A DNA stretch of 64,000 nt from Romboutsia sp. CE17. GTDB lineage: Bacteria > Bacillota > Clostridia > Peptostreptococcales > Peptostreptococcaceae. Where the stretch lies: positions 2,108,001 through 2,172,000 of the forward strand of contig NZ_CP051144.1 in the NCBI RefSeq assembly GCF_012317385.1, in the 5' to 3' direction. This document shows positions 19,811-29,507 of this stretch, in pieces; the first letter of the stretch is position 1, and the number at the start of each line of letters is the position of its first letter. A program made the position numbers and the translations under genes. The notes under the pieces were generated by a model. The model worked only from the letters and a program-made list of their open reading frames with translations. It made no database searches and was not told where the DNA came from.

Positions 19811-22800
19811 TTATTTAACTAATTCGTAGTTAGCTAATCTCTTATAGCTTTCTAATCTTTCTTTTGCATTTTCTTCAGCTTGTGCAAATAACTCTTCAGC
19901 TACATCTGGGAATTGCTTAGCAACCGCAGAGTATCTTACTTGCTTCATTAAGAAGTCTCTGAAACTTTCAGTTGGCTCTTTAGAGTCTAGGCTGAATGGA
20001 TTCTTACCATTATCTTTTAATTCTGGGTTGAATCTGTATAAATGCCAGTATCCAGCTTTAACAGCTTGATTTTCATTTTCTACACTACGTCCCATACCTT
20101 CTTTTAATCCGTGAGATATACATGGAGCATAACATATTATTAATGATGGTCCATCATATTTTTCAGCTTCTACTATAGCTTTCATGAATTGGTTCTTATC
20201 AGCACCAATAGCTACTTGTGCTACATATACGTTTCCGTAAGACATAGCCATCATACCAAGGTCTTTCTTTCTAGTTCTCTTACCAGCAGCAGCGAACTTA
20301 GCCATTGCAGCAACTGGAGTAGACTTAGAAGATTGTCCTCCTGTATTTGAGTAAATTTCTGTATCGAATACAAGAACATTTACATCTTCACCTGATGCAA
20401 GAACATGGTCAACACCACCGTAACCGATGTCGTATGCCCAACCATCTCCACCTAAGATCCATTGAGATCTCTTAACTAGGTAGTCTTCTCTTTCTTTTAT
20501 TTCATCAACTAAAGCTTTAACTTCAGCATTTTCTATATTATGAGCATTTGCTAATACTGCAACTACTTTAGCACTTGCAACTTTTGAAGCTTCACCATCA
20601 TTCATAGCTTCTAACCAAGCAGTGAATGCTTCTCTTGATTCATCACATATATCCATAGCTAATAAGCTTTCCATATTTTCAGCTATCTTAGCTCTTATAT
20701 GTTTAACAGCTAAATACATACCATATCCGAATTCAGCATTGTCTTCGAATAATGAGTTTGCCCAAGCTGGACCTTTACCTTCATGGTTAACAGTGTATGG
20801 AGATGATGGATATGAACCACCCCAGATTGAAGAACATCCAGTAGCGTTAGCTATCATCATTCTATCACCGAATAATTGAGTTACGTTTTTAATGTATGCA
20901 GTTTCACCACATCCAGCACAAGCTCCAGAGAACTCATGTAATGGTTGTCTGAACTGACTTCCTTTTACAGTTGTTGGTGCCATTATGTCACCTTTTACAG
21001 AAACTTTCTTAGGATCTACTCCAAATGCCCAGTTATCAACTTCTTCTAATTGAGTATCAAGAGGCTTCATAACTAAAGCTTTTTCTTTAGCTGGACATAT
21101 GTCAGCACAGTTTCCACATCCTGTACAGTCCATTGGACTTACTTGCATTCTATATTGTAATCCTTCGAATCCTTTACCTATTGCTTTCTTAGCAGTGAAT
21201 CCTTCAGGAGCATTTTGCATTTCTTCTTCATTTACAAGAACTGGTCTTATACATGCATGAGGACATATGAATGCACATTGGTTACATTGTATACAGTTTT
21301 CTAATATCCACTCTGGAACGTTAACAGCTATACCACGTTTTTCATAAGCTGCTGTACCACATGGCATAGTACCATCTTCTAATCCTTCTATGAATGTTGA
21401 TACTGGTAACTTGTTACCTTGTTGTGCAGTTATAGGTCTTAATATATTTTTAATGAAGTATGGTTCCTCTACATGCTCATCGCTATGATCAGTTGCATTT
21501 GCCCACTCAGCTGGAACATCTATCTTAACTAAAGAGTTTATACCTCTTTCAACAGCTTCGTAGTTCATGTTAACAACTTTTTCACCTTTTTTACCGTAAG
21601 CTTTAGCTATAGAATCTTTTAAGTATTCTACTGCTTGCTCTACTGGTATTATATTAGCTAACTTGAAGAATGCAGATTGCATTATCATGTTTATTCTGTT
21701 TCCAAGTCCTATTTCTTGAGCTATCTTAGTAGCATTTACAGTATAGAATTGGATATCATTTTTAGCTATATATTGCTTTAAGTGAGCTGGTAAGTGTTCT
21801 TCAAGTCCAGCTTGATCCCATATTGTATTTAATACAAATGTTCCACCTTTTTTAAGACCGTCTATTAATCCATGATATTGATATACGTAAGCTTGAGTAT
21901 GACAAGCTATGTAATCAGCTTCATCTATTAAGTAAGTTGATCTTATTGGCTCATCTCCGAATCTTAAGTGAGACATTGTTACCCCACCAGATTTTTTAGA
22001 GTCATAGTCAAAGTATGCTTGAACGTATTTCTTAGTATTATCACCTATTATTTTTATAGCTTGTTTGTTAGCTCCAACAGTACCGTCAGATCCTAATCCC
22101 CAGAACTTACATCTTACTGTTCCTGGTACAGCTACTTTTAATGGTTCAGATAATTCTAATGATCTATTAGTTACATCATCAACTATACCTACTGTAAATT
22201 GATTTCTTGGATTTTCTGATGCTAAGTTATCAAATACAGTTTTTATTTCTGTTGGAGTAGTATCTTTTGATCCTAATCCATATATTCCACCTATTATCAT
22301 AGGAGCATTTTCTTTATTATAGAATGCAGAACGTACGTCTAAGTATAATGGTTCTCCTGGAGCACCTGGTTCTTTAGTTCTATCTAATACACATATTCTT
22401 TCAACAGTGCTTGGTATAGCATCCATTAAATGTTCTACTGAGAATGGTCTGTATAAGTGAACTTTTACTAAACCAACTTTTTGACCTTGAGCGTTTAATG
22501 CATCTACAGTTTCTTCTATAGTTTCTGTTACAGATCCCATAGCTATTATTATGTTAGTTGCATCTTCTGCACCATAGTAATTAAATAATCCATATTTTCT
22601 TCCAGTTAAGTCGCTCATTTTGTTCATGTACTTCTCAACTATTCCAACTATGTTTTCATAGTATCTGTTTGAACCTTCTCTAGTTTGGAAGTATACATCT
22701 GGGTTTTGAGCAGTACCACGAGTTACTGGGTGGTTTGGAGATAATGCTCTATCTCTGAATTCTTGTAATGCTTCTTTATTTAATAAGCTTGCATAATCTT

Positions 22801-23365
22801 CATTTTCTAATAATTCAACTTTTTGGATTTCATGAGAAGTTCTGAATCCATCAAAGAAGTTTATAAATGGTAATCTACCTTCTATAGCAGCTAAGTGAGC
22901 TACTGGAGATATATCAGCAACTTCTTGAACAGAACCTGATGCTAACATAACACATCCAGTTTGTCTTGCAGCCATAACGTCTTGGTGGTCACCGAATATA
23001 GATAAAGCTTGAGCAGCTAATGCACGAGCACTAACATGGAATACCCCTGGTAATAGCTCTCCAGCTGTTTTGTACATATTTGGTATCATTAATAATAAAC
23101 CTTGTGATGCTGTGAAAGTAGTTGTTAAAGCACCACCTTGTAAAGAACCATGGAATGTTCCTGCAGCACCAGCTTCTGATTGCATTTCTACAACGCTAAC
23201 TGTTTGCCCGAAGATGTTTTTTCTACCTTGAGCTGACCATTCATCTACAACTTCTGCCATTGTTGAAGATGGAGTTATTGGGAATATAGCAGCTACTTCT
23301 GTAAATGCATAAGCAACGTGAGCAGCAGCTGTATTACCGTCAACTGTTTTCATAAATTTTGCCAT
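19811..23365 (-). CDS. nifJ: Pyruvate:ferredoxin (flavodoxin) oxidoreductase
   Basis: 1184 residues, the single-chain homodimeric form. It oxidises pyruvate and CoA to acetyl-CoA and CO2, reducing ferredoxin. Domains in order: pyruvate-binding region from TVDGNTAAAHVAYAFTEVAAIFPITPSS, gamma domain (VRCKFWGLGSDGTVGANK near 420), double 4Fe-4S region (CIQCNQCAFICP and CTGCGNCADICP near 690-755), and TPP domain (CAGCGETA near 815, GDGWAYDIGYGG near 968) with the proximal-cluster cysteines. The start has AAGGAGG 8 nt ahead. Its codon use is biased as for a highly expressed gene. It provides acetyl-CoA for energy metabolism together with PduL/phosphotransacetylase-type enzymes. Confidence 0.98.
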   Translation of the reverse strand: MAKFMKTVDGNTAAAHVAYAFTEVAAIFPITPSSTMAEVVDEWSAQGRKNIFGQTVSVVEMQSEAGAAGTFHGSLQGGALTTTFTASQGLLLMIPNMYKTAGELLPGVFHVSARALAAQALSIFGDHQDVMAARQTGCVMLASGSVQEVADISPVAHLAAIEGRLPFINFFDGFRTSHEIQKVELLENEDYASLLNKEALQEFRDRALSPNHPVTRGTAQNPDVYFQTREGSNRYYENIVGIVEKYMNKMSDLTGRKYGLFNYYGAEDATNIIIAMGSVTETIEETVDALNAQGQKVGLVKVHLYRPFSVEHLMDAIPSTVERICVLDRTKEPGAPGEPLYLDVRSAFYNKENAPMIIGGIYGLGSKDTTPTEIKTVFDNLASENPRNQFTVGIVDDVTNRSLELSEPLKVAVPGTVRCKFWGLGSDGTVGANKQAIKIIGDNTKKYVQAYFDYDSKKSGGVTMSHLRFGDEPIRSTYLIDEADYIACHTQAYVYQYHGLIDGLKKGGTFVLNTIWDQAGLEEHLPAHLKQYIAKNDIQFYTVNATKIAQEIGLGNRINMIMQSAFFKLANIIPVEQAVEYLKDSIAKAYGKKGEKVVNMNYEAVERGINSLVKIDVPAEWANATDHSDEHVEEPYFIKNILRPITAQQGNKLPVSTFIEGLEDGTMPCGTAAYEKRGIAVNVPEWILENCIQCNQCAFICPHACIRPVLVNEEEMQNAPEGFTAKKAIGKGFEGLQYRMQVSPMDCTGCGNCADICPAKEKALVMKPLDTQLEEVDNWAFGVDPKKVSVKGDIMAPTTVKGSQFRQPLHEFSGACAGCGETAYIKNVTQLFGDRMMIANATGCSSIWGGSYPSSPYTVNHEGKGPAWANSLFEDNAEFGYGMYLAVKHIRAKIAENMESLLAMDICDESREAFTAWLEAMNDGEASKVASAKVVAVLANAHNIENAEVKALVDEIKEREDYLVKRSQWILGGDGWAYDIGYGGVDHVLASGEDVNVLVFDTEIYSNTGGQSSKSTPVAAMAKFAAAGKRTRKKDLGMMAMSYGNVYVAQVAIGADKNQFMKAIVEAEKYDGPSLIICYAPCISHGLKEGMGRSVENENQAVKAGYWHLYRFNPELKDNGKNPFSLDSKEPTESFRDFLMKQVRYSAVAKQFPDVAEELFAQAEENAKERLESYKRLANYELVK

Positions 23366-23675
23366 ACTACGTAATCCTCCTTAATATATTACTAAACATG
23401 TAATCTTAGTGAGTTACATATTTTTATATGTATTTTTAACACAATTATCTCACTGATTAAACCAATTCTACATAATGGGATAAAATCCTTCTATTTTTTT
23501 CAAATAATTATATTTTTTATAAAATATAATTATTTTATTAGTTTATTTAAAATCAAACTAAGTTATACCCATTATGTATTATTCTAAACTATTTTATAAA
23601 TTTTATTTGCTTTTTCTTATCATTATTTAGATGATAAGAATACAAATACTTAAATGAGATGCTTAAGGATAAATT
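23366..23675 (-). promoter_or_regulatory. 310-nt PFOR upstream region with long inverted repeats
   Basis: No coding potential. An 11-bp inverted repeat TACATAATGGG / CCCATTATGTA lies near 23470-23480 and 23570-23580, about 90 nt apart, with a very AT-rich hairpin between (ATAATTATATTTTATAAAA region). A second pair, near 23405-23460, has AGTGAG facing CTCACT. A further 8-bp hairpin with arms CTTATCAT and ATGATAAG lies at 23617-23640, after deoC, without a T run. A long structured 5' leader or a pair of operator sites for PFOR control is possible. I did not identify a sure promoter. Confidence 0.4.
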
Positions 23676-24350
23676 TTAGTATCCACTTCCAGATACTTCA
23701 TCTCCATTTACTATAGCTATTGATGCACTTGCACCAATTCTACTTGCACCTGCATTTATTACTGCTTCTGCATCAGCCTTGCATCTAACTCCACCAGATG
23801 CTTTTACTCCTATTTCAGGACCTACTGTATCTCTCATTAGTTTTATATCTTCTGGAGTTGATCCACCTGTTCCAAATCCTGTTGAAGTTTTTACATAGTC
23901 AGTTCCAGCTTTAACAGCTATTTCACAAGCTATTTTCTTTTCTTCATCAGTTAAGTAACAAGTCTCTATTATTACTTTTACTAAAGCTTCTTTATTTGCA
24001 GCATCAACAACTGCTTTTATGTCTCTCTCTAATAAGTCATAATTCTTGTCTTTTAAAGCACCTATGTTTATAACCATATCTACTTCATCTGCACCTTTTG
24101 CTATTGCATCCTTAGTTTCAAATGCTTTAACTTCTGGCGTATTAGCTCCTAAAGGGAATCCTATAACTGTACATACTTTTACATCTGATCCTTCTAATTC
24201 TTTTTTAGCTAACTCTATATGAGTAGGGTTTATACATACTGAGAAGAAGTTATGTTCTTTAGCTTCTTTACAAACCTTTATAACATCTTCCTTTGTTGTC
24301 GTTGCCTTTAAAACTGTGTGGTCTATCATGTTTGCTATTTTATTGTTCAT
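23676..24350 (-). CDS. deoC: Deoxyribose-phosphate aldolase
   Basis: 224 residues, full length. It cleaves 2-deoxyribose-5-phosphate to glyceraldehyde-3-phosphate and acetaldehyde in deoxynucleoside use. Visible: [12 protein letters not shown] at the start, [10 protein letters not shown] near 60, [13 protein letters not shown] near 89, the Schiff-base lysine in [15 protein letters not shown] near 150, and [10 protein letters not shown] near 182. It is alone, not beside other deo genes, and is divergent from the HxlR regulator at 24677, which could control it. The final residues GDEVSGSGY are usual for the family. Confidence 0.97.
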   Translation of the reverse strand: MNNKIANMIDHTVLKATTTKEDVIKVCKEAKEHNFFSVCINPTHIELAKKELEGSDVKVCTVIGFPLGANTPEVKAFETKDAIAKGADEVDMVINIGALKDKNYDLLERDIKAVVDAANKEALVKVIIETCYLTDEEKKIACEIAVKAGTDYVKTSTGFGTGGSTPEDIKLMRDTVGPEIGVKASGGVRCKADAEAVINAGASRIGASASIAIVNGDEVSGSGY

Positions 24351-24676
24351 GTTAAGTCTCCTTTTTAATTAGTAGTTCATTCAGTACACATTAATGTTAC
24401 CATATAATGGACACTATTTAAACTATGTTTTCTTACCATGTTCCTATAAAATATATTTTCCATAATAGAATCTAATTATTATAAAATTTCTTAGTTTAAA
24501 TTTCTCTACTCATTAATAATAAACCTTTACAGATTTTTTTTTAAGTAGGCACTTTTTTGGTATATAGTATACAAAAATATACTTGATATGTTTTTAGGTA
24601 TCTCATTTTATGATATAATGAAAAAAAATAAAATTTACAGTAATTGCTATTAAATAAACATAAGAGGTGCATAATA
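24351..24676. promoter_or_regulatory. Divergent deoC / HxlR regulator control region
   Basis: No gene seen. The region is very AT-rich and holds an inverted repeat AGTATA-CAAAAA-TATACT near 24565-24582, and a TATAAT-like element at about 24613 (GATATAAT) suited to the plus-strand regulator gene. The palindrome is a candidate HxlR operator; this is inferred only from position. Confidence 0.4.
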
Positions 24677-25069
24677 ATGAGTTTAGAATTTTCATTTCAC
24701 AGCAAATGCCATAAGAGTAGGAGCTGTGCTAAATACGATACTTGCCCCATGTTTTTATTTCACAAATTAGTTTCAGGAAAATGGAAACTTCTAATACTTT
24801 GGTATCTAAGTGATGGTTGCCTAAGATTTAGTGAACTAAAAAAGAAATTGCCTGATGTTACACAAAAAATGTTAACAAATCAGCTAAGGAGTCTAGAAGA
24901 AGACAATCTTATAATAAGAAAAGTTTACCCTGTAATTCCACCTCATGTAGAATACAGCTTAAGCGAAATGGGTGAAAAGATGCTTCCTCTACTAGAAGAC
25001 ATGTATGCCTATGGTATAGACTACTTAAGCTCTGAAAATCAAAGAAAAAGTAACACAAATAACGAATAA
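24677..25069 (+). CDS. HxlR family transcriptional regulator
   Basis: 130 residues from the ATG at 24677, chosen because AGAGGTG lies 8 nt ahead; an upstream in-frame ATG at 24644 lacks a ribosome site. The MarR-like winged helix shows as LVSGKWKLLILWYL (the hallmark GKW), RFSELKKKLPDVTQKMLTNQLRSLEEDNLIIRKVYPVIPPHVEYSLSEMG. Three cysteines (C11, C17, C23) cluster before the domain; HxlR proteins normally keep a CP pair here, and several sense electrophiles or redox state. It is divergent from deoC. The effector is unknown. Confidence 0.92.
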   Translation: MSLEFSFHSKCHKSRSCAKYDTCPMFLFHKLVSGKWKLLILWYLSDGCLRFSELKKKLPDVTQKMLTNQLRSLEEDNLIIRKVYPVIPPHVEYSLSEMGEKMLPLLEDMYAYGIDYLSSENQRKSNTNNE

Positions 25070-25191
25070 TACATAATTATTCCACATCTATCAATGTTAT
25101 TCCTTCATTAGAAAGAATATATATTAAGTAAAACTTATCATTTGCCTAAGTCTAGATATAAATGATAAACTTTTCTAGATTTAGTAGTTAT

Positions 25192-25248
25192 AAATTCAAA
25201 AAATCCAAGTCATAAATATCTATATGATGACTTGGATTTTTTGAATTT
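25192..25248. terminator. Bidirectional terminator between the HxlR gene and pduL
   Basis: A perfect 22-bp stem: left arm 25192-25213 (AAATTCAAAAAATCCAAG...), right arm 25227-25248, loop about 13 nt. It has A/T runs on both sides and lies between convergent genes. Confidence 0.9.
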
Positions 25249-25291
25249 ATATTTTCCTTGAATTTTTTAAACAAATACAAGGTTATTTAAA

Positions 25292-25858
25292 CTATTTTAT
25301 TAATTCAACTAGGTCTCCGTTTCTTACACCAGCAGCATTTCCTTCTTCCATATCAACGTGCATTTCTAAAGCAAACTTTTCGCTAGCTCTAACTAATACG
25401 TTTTCGAATACTAAAGCTCTTGGTCCAGAAGTTCTAACACTTACAATATCCTTATCTTTAACACCAAATTTTTCAGCGTCTTCTAAGCTCATATGTATGT
25501 GTCTAGATGCAACTATAACACCTTCAGCTATTTCAACTTCACCTTTAGGTCCTACTAATTTTAATCCTGGACTTCCTGCTACATCTCCTGACTCTCTTAT
25601 TGGAGCTTTTACTCCTAAAGCGAATCCATCTGTTAAAGATATTTCAACTTGAGTAGCTGGTCTAGCTGGTCCTAAAACTCTAACACCTTTTATAGTTCCT
25701 TTAGGTCCTACTAAGTCAACTTTTTCTTCACAAGCAAATTGTCCTGGTTGAGATAATGGTTTGAAGTGAGTTAACTCATGCCCTTCTCCGAATAATACAT
25801 CTATATCAGCTTGACTTAAATGTATATGTCTATTTGATAAAGCTATTGGTAATTTCAT
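25292..25858 (-). CDS. pduL: Phosphate propanoyltransferase / phosphotransacetylase PduL
   Basis: 188 residues with the two PduL repeats, each with its metal-binding His motif: ALSNRHIHLS (near 7-16) and VASRHIHMS (near 115-123), plus a further His in ALEMHVDMEEGN. It interconverts acyl-CoA and acyl phosphate. There is no microcompartment gene nearby and no encapsulation peptide at the N-terminus, so this is likely the cytoplasmic form serving as phosphotransacetylase downstream of PFOR-derived acetyl-CoA. The start has AGGAGG. It lies 80 nt after aroA with no clear terminator between, so may partly read through from the aro operon. Confidence 0.93.
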   Translation of the reverse strand: MKLPIALSNRHIHLSQADIDVLFGEGHELTHFKPLSQPGQFACEEKVDLVGPKGTIKGVRVLGPARPATQVEISLTDGFALGVKAPIRESGDVAGSPGLKLVGPKGEVEIAEGVIVASRHIHMSLEDAEKFGVKDKDIVSVRTSGPRALVFENVLVRASEKFALEMHVDMEEGNAAGVRNGDLVELIK

Positions 25859-25938
25859 TTGGTATCCTCCTACAAATTTTATAAAATATTCAATTCAATT
25901 ATACATAAAAACATTCTTAAAATCAAACGGTATATAAA

Positions 25939-27198
25939 TTATTTTGACAAATACTTCAATAAATCAAAATACCCTGGGAAAGATATATCTATGCATAATT
26001 TATTGTCTAATTTAACTTCTCCATCACTTATTAGGTTTGCTATTGAGAATGCCATAGCTATTCTATGGTCTTTAAATGTCTCAATCTCAGCACCTTTTAG
26101 CTTAGATTTTCCTTTTATAATCATACCATCTTCTAGTTCCTCTATATCTGCACCCATTTTTTTAAGGTTATCTACTACTGCTTTTATTCTGTTACTTTCT
26201 TTTACTTTCAATTCATGAGCATCTTTTATTATAGTAGTTCCTTCTCCTTGAGTTGCAAGAACTGCTATTACTGGAATTTCATCTATTAACCTTGGTATAA
26301 TTTCTTTATCAATTGTTGTAGATACAAGGTTTGGAGTATATTTTACTAAAATATCTCCTACTACTTCTCCTCCAACAAATCTTTTATCCAGTATTTCTAT
26401 ATTTCCATTCATACTCTTTACAACATCTATTATTCCAGTTCTGCTTTCATTTAATCCAACATTTTTTATAAGAACTTCTGAGCCTTCACTTATTAAAGCT
26501 CCAACTATTATAAATGCTGCTGATGATATATCTCCAGGAACATATATGTCTTGATTGTATAATTCTTCTACTGGATTAACTTTTATACTTAAGCCATCTA
26601 CACTTATATCCGCTCCAAAGGATTTAAGCATTATTTCAGTGTGATTTCTAGACTTTACCTTTTCATGTATTGTACTTTGACCATTTGCATAAAGGCTTGC
26701 AAGTATTAATGCTGACTTAACTTGAGCTGAAGCTACTGGCATATGATAATCTATTGCATTTAAGTTTCCTCCATTAATTTTTATTGGAGTATAATTTGCA
26801 TCATCTTTACCTTCAATTTTACATCCCATACTTTTAAGAGGATCCGTTACTCTTTTCATAGGTCTTTTTCCTATAGATTCATCACCTATTAATGTAGATT
26901 CAAAGTTGTTTCCAGCTAAGATTCCCATCATAAGTCTTATTGTTGTTCCTGAATTTCCAACATCAAGTATATCACTTGGCTTTTTTAGGTTTCTTAGACC
27001 ATTTCCTTTTACAAAAACGTATTTACCTTGAATGTCTATATCTACTCCCATTTTTCTAAAACAAGAAATTGTACTTAAACAATCTTGCCCCATCAGGAAG
27101 TTGCTTATTTTATTATTTCCTTTTGATATTGACGAAAACATTATTGCTCTATGTGATATTGATTTATCCCCTATAAGTTCAAAACTTCCTCTAAGCAT
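25939..27198 (-). CDS. aroA: 3-phosphoshikimate 1-carboxyvinyltransferase (EPSP synthase)
   Basis: 419 residues. It joins phosphoenolpyruvate to shikimate-3-phosphate. Seen: GDKSISHRAIMFSS near 10, LDVGNSGTTIRLMMGILAG near 77, RPMKRVTDPLKSMGC near 112, ESNRIKAVVDNLKKMGADIE near 330 and FKDHRIAMAFSIANL near 375. The N-terminus begins with LRGSFELIGDKS, so it is about ten residues shorter than most relatives; the AAAGGAG site 8 nt before the ATG and an upstream in-frame stop confirm this start. It overlaps the end of aroB by 8 nt. Confidence 0.97.
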   Translation of the reverse strand: MLRGSFELIGDKSISHRAIMFSSISKGNNKISNFLMGQDCLSTISCFRKMGVDIDIQGKYVFVKGNGLRNLKKPSDILDVGNSGTTIRLMMGILAGNNFESTLIGDESIGKRPMKRVTDPLKSMGCKIEGKDDANYTPIKINGGNLNAIDYHMPVASAQVKSALILASLYANGQSTIHEKVKSRNHTEIMLKSFGADISVDGLSIKVNPVEELYNQDIYVPGDISSAAFIIVGALISEGSEVLIKNVGLNESRTGIIDVVKSMNGNIEILDKRFVGGEVVGDILVKYTPNLVSTTIDKEIIPRLIDEIPVIAVLATQGEGTTIIKDAHELKVKESNRIKAVVDNLKKMGADIEELEDGMIIKGKSKLKGAEIETFKDHRIAMAFSIANLISDGEVKLDNKLCIDISFPGYFDLLKYLSK

Positions 27199-28249
27199 AT
27201 TTGCACTCCTTTATTATTTCTAATATCCTATCTTCACAAATAGTATTTATTACTTTAACCTTACCTAAATCCACTGGTAAAACTAAATTTATTTTTGAAA
27301 AACTATTCTTTTTATCACTTTTCATTATCTCTAGTACTTCATTTTCATCTGCATTTTCAAATTCTAGAGGTAAATCATATGCCTTACAAACTTTTAAGAA
27401 ATTATTATAGTATTTTTCATCTATAAGATTTTCTTTTAAGGATAATTTAAATGCCATATTCATACCTATACTCACAGCATCACCATGACTTATCTTACAT
27501 AGCTTTTCTACTCCATGACCAAACGTATGTCCAAAGTTTAAAATCTTTCTAAGTCCGCCTTCTTTTTCATCTTTTCCTACAACTTCTGCTTTTATAGATG
27601 CACATTTTTTAACTATGTAATATAACTTTTCACTTCCTCTATTTAATATATCCTTGCTATTATTTATTAAATAGTCTAAGAAATTATAGTCATAAATTAT
27701 ACTATACTTGATAACTTCACTCATTCCACTTCTAAATTCATCTTCAGGTAAAGTCTTTAATACATCTACGTTTATATATGTAAATTTAGGCTGATAGAAA
27801 GTACCTATTATGTTTTTAAAATTACCTATATTAATACCTGTTTTTCCACCTATAGATGAATCAACTTGAGCAAGCAAACTAGTTGGTACTTGTATTACAT
27901 CAATACCTCTCATGTAAGTAGATGCTACATATCCAGCTAAGTCTCCTACAACTCCTCCACCTAAAGCTATTATTACAGATTTTCTAGATAAGTTTATTCT
28001 TACACAGTACTTTATAATATCCTCATAAACTTCAAGAGATTTTGAATCTTCTCCTGGTGATACTATATATTCATATATAATTTTAGATTTAAGATTTTTT
28101 ACAAAGTCATGTCCTTGGGATTTATAAACATTTCCATCACTAATTATTAAAATTGAGTCATATATATTTTGCTCATTAAGTTCTTCATCAAAATGTTTAT
28201 AACTATTGTCTATTATTATATTACAAATATCATTACTTATTTTTTCCAT
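27191..28249 (-). CDS. aroB: 3-dehydroquinate synthase
   Basis: 352 residues. The enzyme makes 3-dehydroquinate from DAHP using NAD and a divalent metal. Typical motifs: GGGVVGDLAGYVASTYMRGIDVIQVPTSLLAQVDSSIGGKTGIN near 97-140, metal ligands around SGMSEVIKYSIIYD near 175, and ILNFGHTFGHGVE near 235-247. It is the middle gene of aroC-aroB-aroA; its start lies inside the last 13 nt of aroC, so translation is probably coupled. Confidence 0.97.
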   Translation of the reverse strand: MEKISNDICNIIIDNSYKHFDEELNEQNIYDSILIISDGNVYKSQGHDFVKNLKSKIIYEYIVSPGEDSKSLEVYEDIIKYCVRINLSRKSVIIALGGGVVGDLAGYVASTYMRGIDVIQVPTSLLAQVDSSIGGKTGINIGNFKNIIGTFYQPKFTYINVDVLKTLPEDEFRSGMSEVIKYSIIYDYNFLDYLINNSKDILNRGSEKLYYIVKKCASIKAEVVGKDEKEGGLRKILNFGHTFGHGVEKLCKISHGDAVSIGMNMAFKLSLKENLIDEKYYNNFLKVCKAYDLPLEFENADENEVLEIMKSDKKNSFSKINLVLPVDLGKVKVINTICEDRILEIIKECKYA

Positions 28250-29406
28250 CCTCTATCACCTAGCCTTTTTACATATGAATTATAATTTGAAGTTAAATCA
28301 CTTAAATTATCTCCACCTATTTTTTCTAAGAAATATTTACAAATTACAAAAGCTACTACATTTTCACAAACCACACTACATGCTGTAACTGCACAATTAT
28401 CAGATCTTTCTATACTTGCTTGATAAGATTCTAATGTGTTCATATTTATAGAATTAAGTGGCTTATATAAAGTTGGTATTGGCTTCATTGCACATCGAAT
28501 TATAAGTTCCTCTCCTGTAGTCATGCCACCTTCTATACCACCTAAATTATTAGTATTTCTTCTTATACCATTTTTTTCATCATAGCTTATTTCATCCATA
28601 ACATTAGATCCATAGTTATTAGCAACTTCAAACCCAATACCAAACTCTACACCTTTTATTGCTTGAGTTCCCATTAGATGCATTGCTAACTCACCATCTA
28701 TCTTCTTATCAAAATGTGTGTATGATCCTAGTCCTGGTATTAAATTTTTAACCCTTATTTCTACTACTCCACCTATTGTATCTCCATTTGATTTTACTTT
28801 ATCTATTTCTTCTATCATTAGATCTTCTACTTCTTTATTAACACATCTAACTTGGCTTTTATCTACATTTTGTTTTATATATTCAAACTCATATAAATTT
28901 TTATCTTTAATATTTCCTATTTGTACAACATGAGAAGTGAATTCTATATCAAAGTATTTTAAAATTTGCTTACAAATTGCTCCTATTGCAACCCTACTAG
29001 CAGTTTCTCTTGCACTTGATCTTTCTAATACATTTCTCGCATCATCAAAATCATATTTTAAACAACCTACTAAGTCAGCATGACCTGGTCTTACATTGCT
29101 AACCTTCTTGCTATCTAAGTCTACATCACTCATAGGATTCATATAACTTTCCCAGTTTTTATAGTCTTTATTTTTTACCTCAATGGATATAGGTCCTCCA
29201 AGAGTTTTCTTACCTCTTACTCCACCTAATATATTTATTTTATCTTGCTCTATTTTCATTCGTCCACCACGACCATATCCTGATTGACGTTTTTTAAGTT
29301 CTTCATTAATTTCATCTATGTTTAATTCTATGTTAGCTGGAACTCCATCTAATATTGATATTAAACTTTGACCATGTGACTCACCACTAGTTAAATACCT
29401 TAACAT
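28237..29406 (-). CDS. aroC: Chorismate synthase
   Basis: 389 residues, the bifunctional-size clostridial form. It converts EPSP to chorismate with reduced FMN. Motifs: GESHGQSLISILDGVPANIEL at 8-28, RQSGYGRGGRM near 41-51, RPGHADLVGCLKYDFDDARNVLERSSARETASRVAIGAI near 98-135, and GGIEGGMTTGEELIIRCAMKPIPT near 285. First gene of the aro operon. No T-box or other leader was recognised between it and the upstream terminator. Confidence 0.97.
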   Translation of the reverse strand: MLRYLTSGESHGQSLISILDGVPANIELNIDEINEELKKRQSGYGRGGRMKIEQDKINILGGVRGKKTLGGPISIEVKNKDYKNWESYMNPMSDVDLDSKKVSNVRPGHADLVGCLKYDFDDARNVLERSSARETASRVAIGAICKQILKYFDIEFTSHVVQIGNIKDKNLYEFEYIKQNVDKSQVRCVNKEVEDLMIEEIDKVKSNGDTIGGVVEIRVKNLIPGLGSYTHFDKKIDGELAMHLMGTQAIKGVEFGIGFEVANNYGSNVMDEISYDEKNGIRRNTNNLGGIEGGMTTGEELIIRCAMKPIPTLYKPLNSINMNTLESYQASIERSDNCAVTACSVVCENVVAFVICKYFLEKIGGDNLSDLTSNYNSYVKRLGDRGWKK

Positions 29407-29437
29407 ATTATCATTCCTCTCTCTTTTATATGTATTA

Positions 29438-29483
29438 AAAGGGGTTATCTCAAAATAACTTATTATTTTTGGATAACCCCTTT
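29438..29483 (-). terminator. Terminator after the flavodoxin-like gene
   Basis: Arms AAAGGGGTTATC (29438-29449) and GATAACCCCTTT (29472-29483), 25 nt past the stop of the gene at 29508, with TTTTAAT on the minus strand. Confidence 0.8.
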
Positions 29484-29507
29484 AATCTCTTAATTTAATA
29501 GTTAAAT

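Noticed and set aside
25939-27198. aroA as N-terminally truncated or frameshifted
   Set aside because: The short N-terminus has a good ribosome site and an upstream in-frame stop, and all catalytic motifs are present, so it is a natural start.
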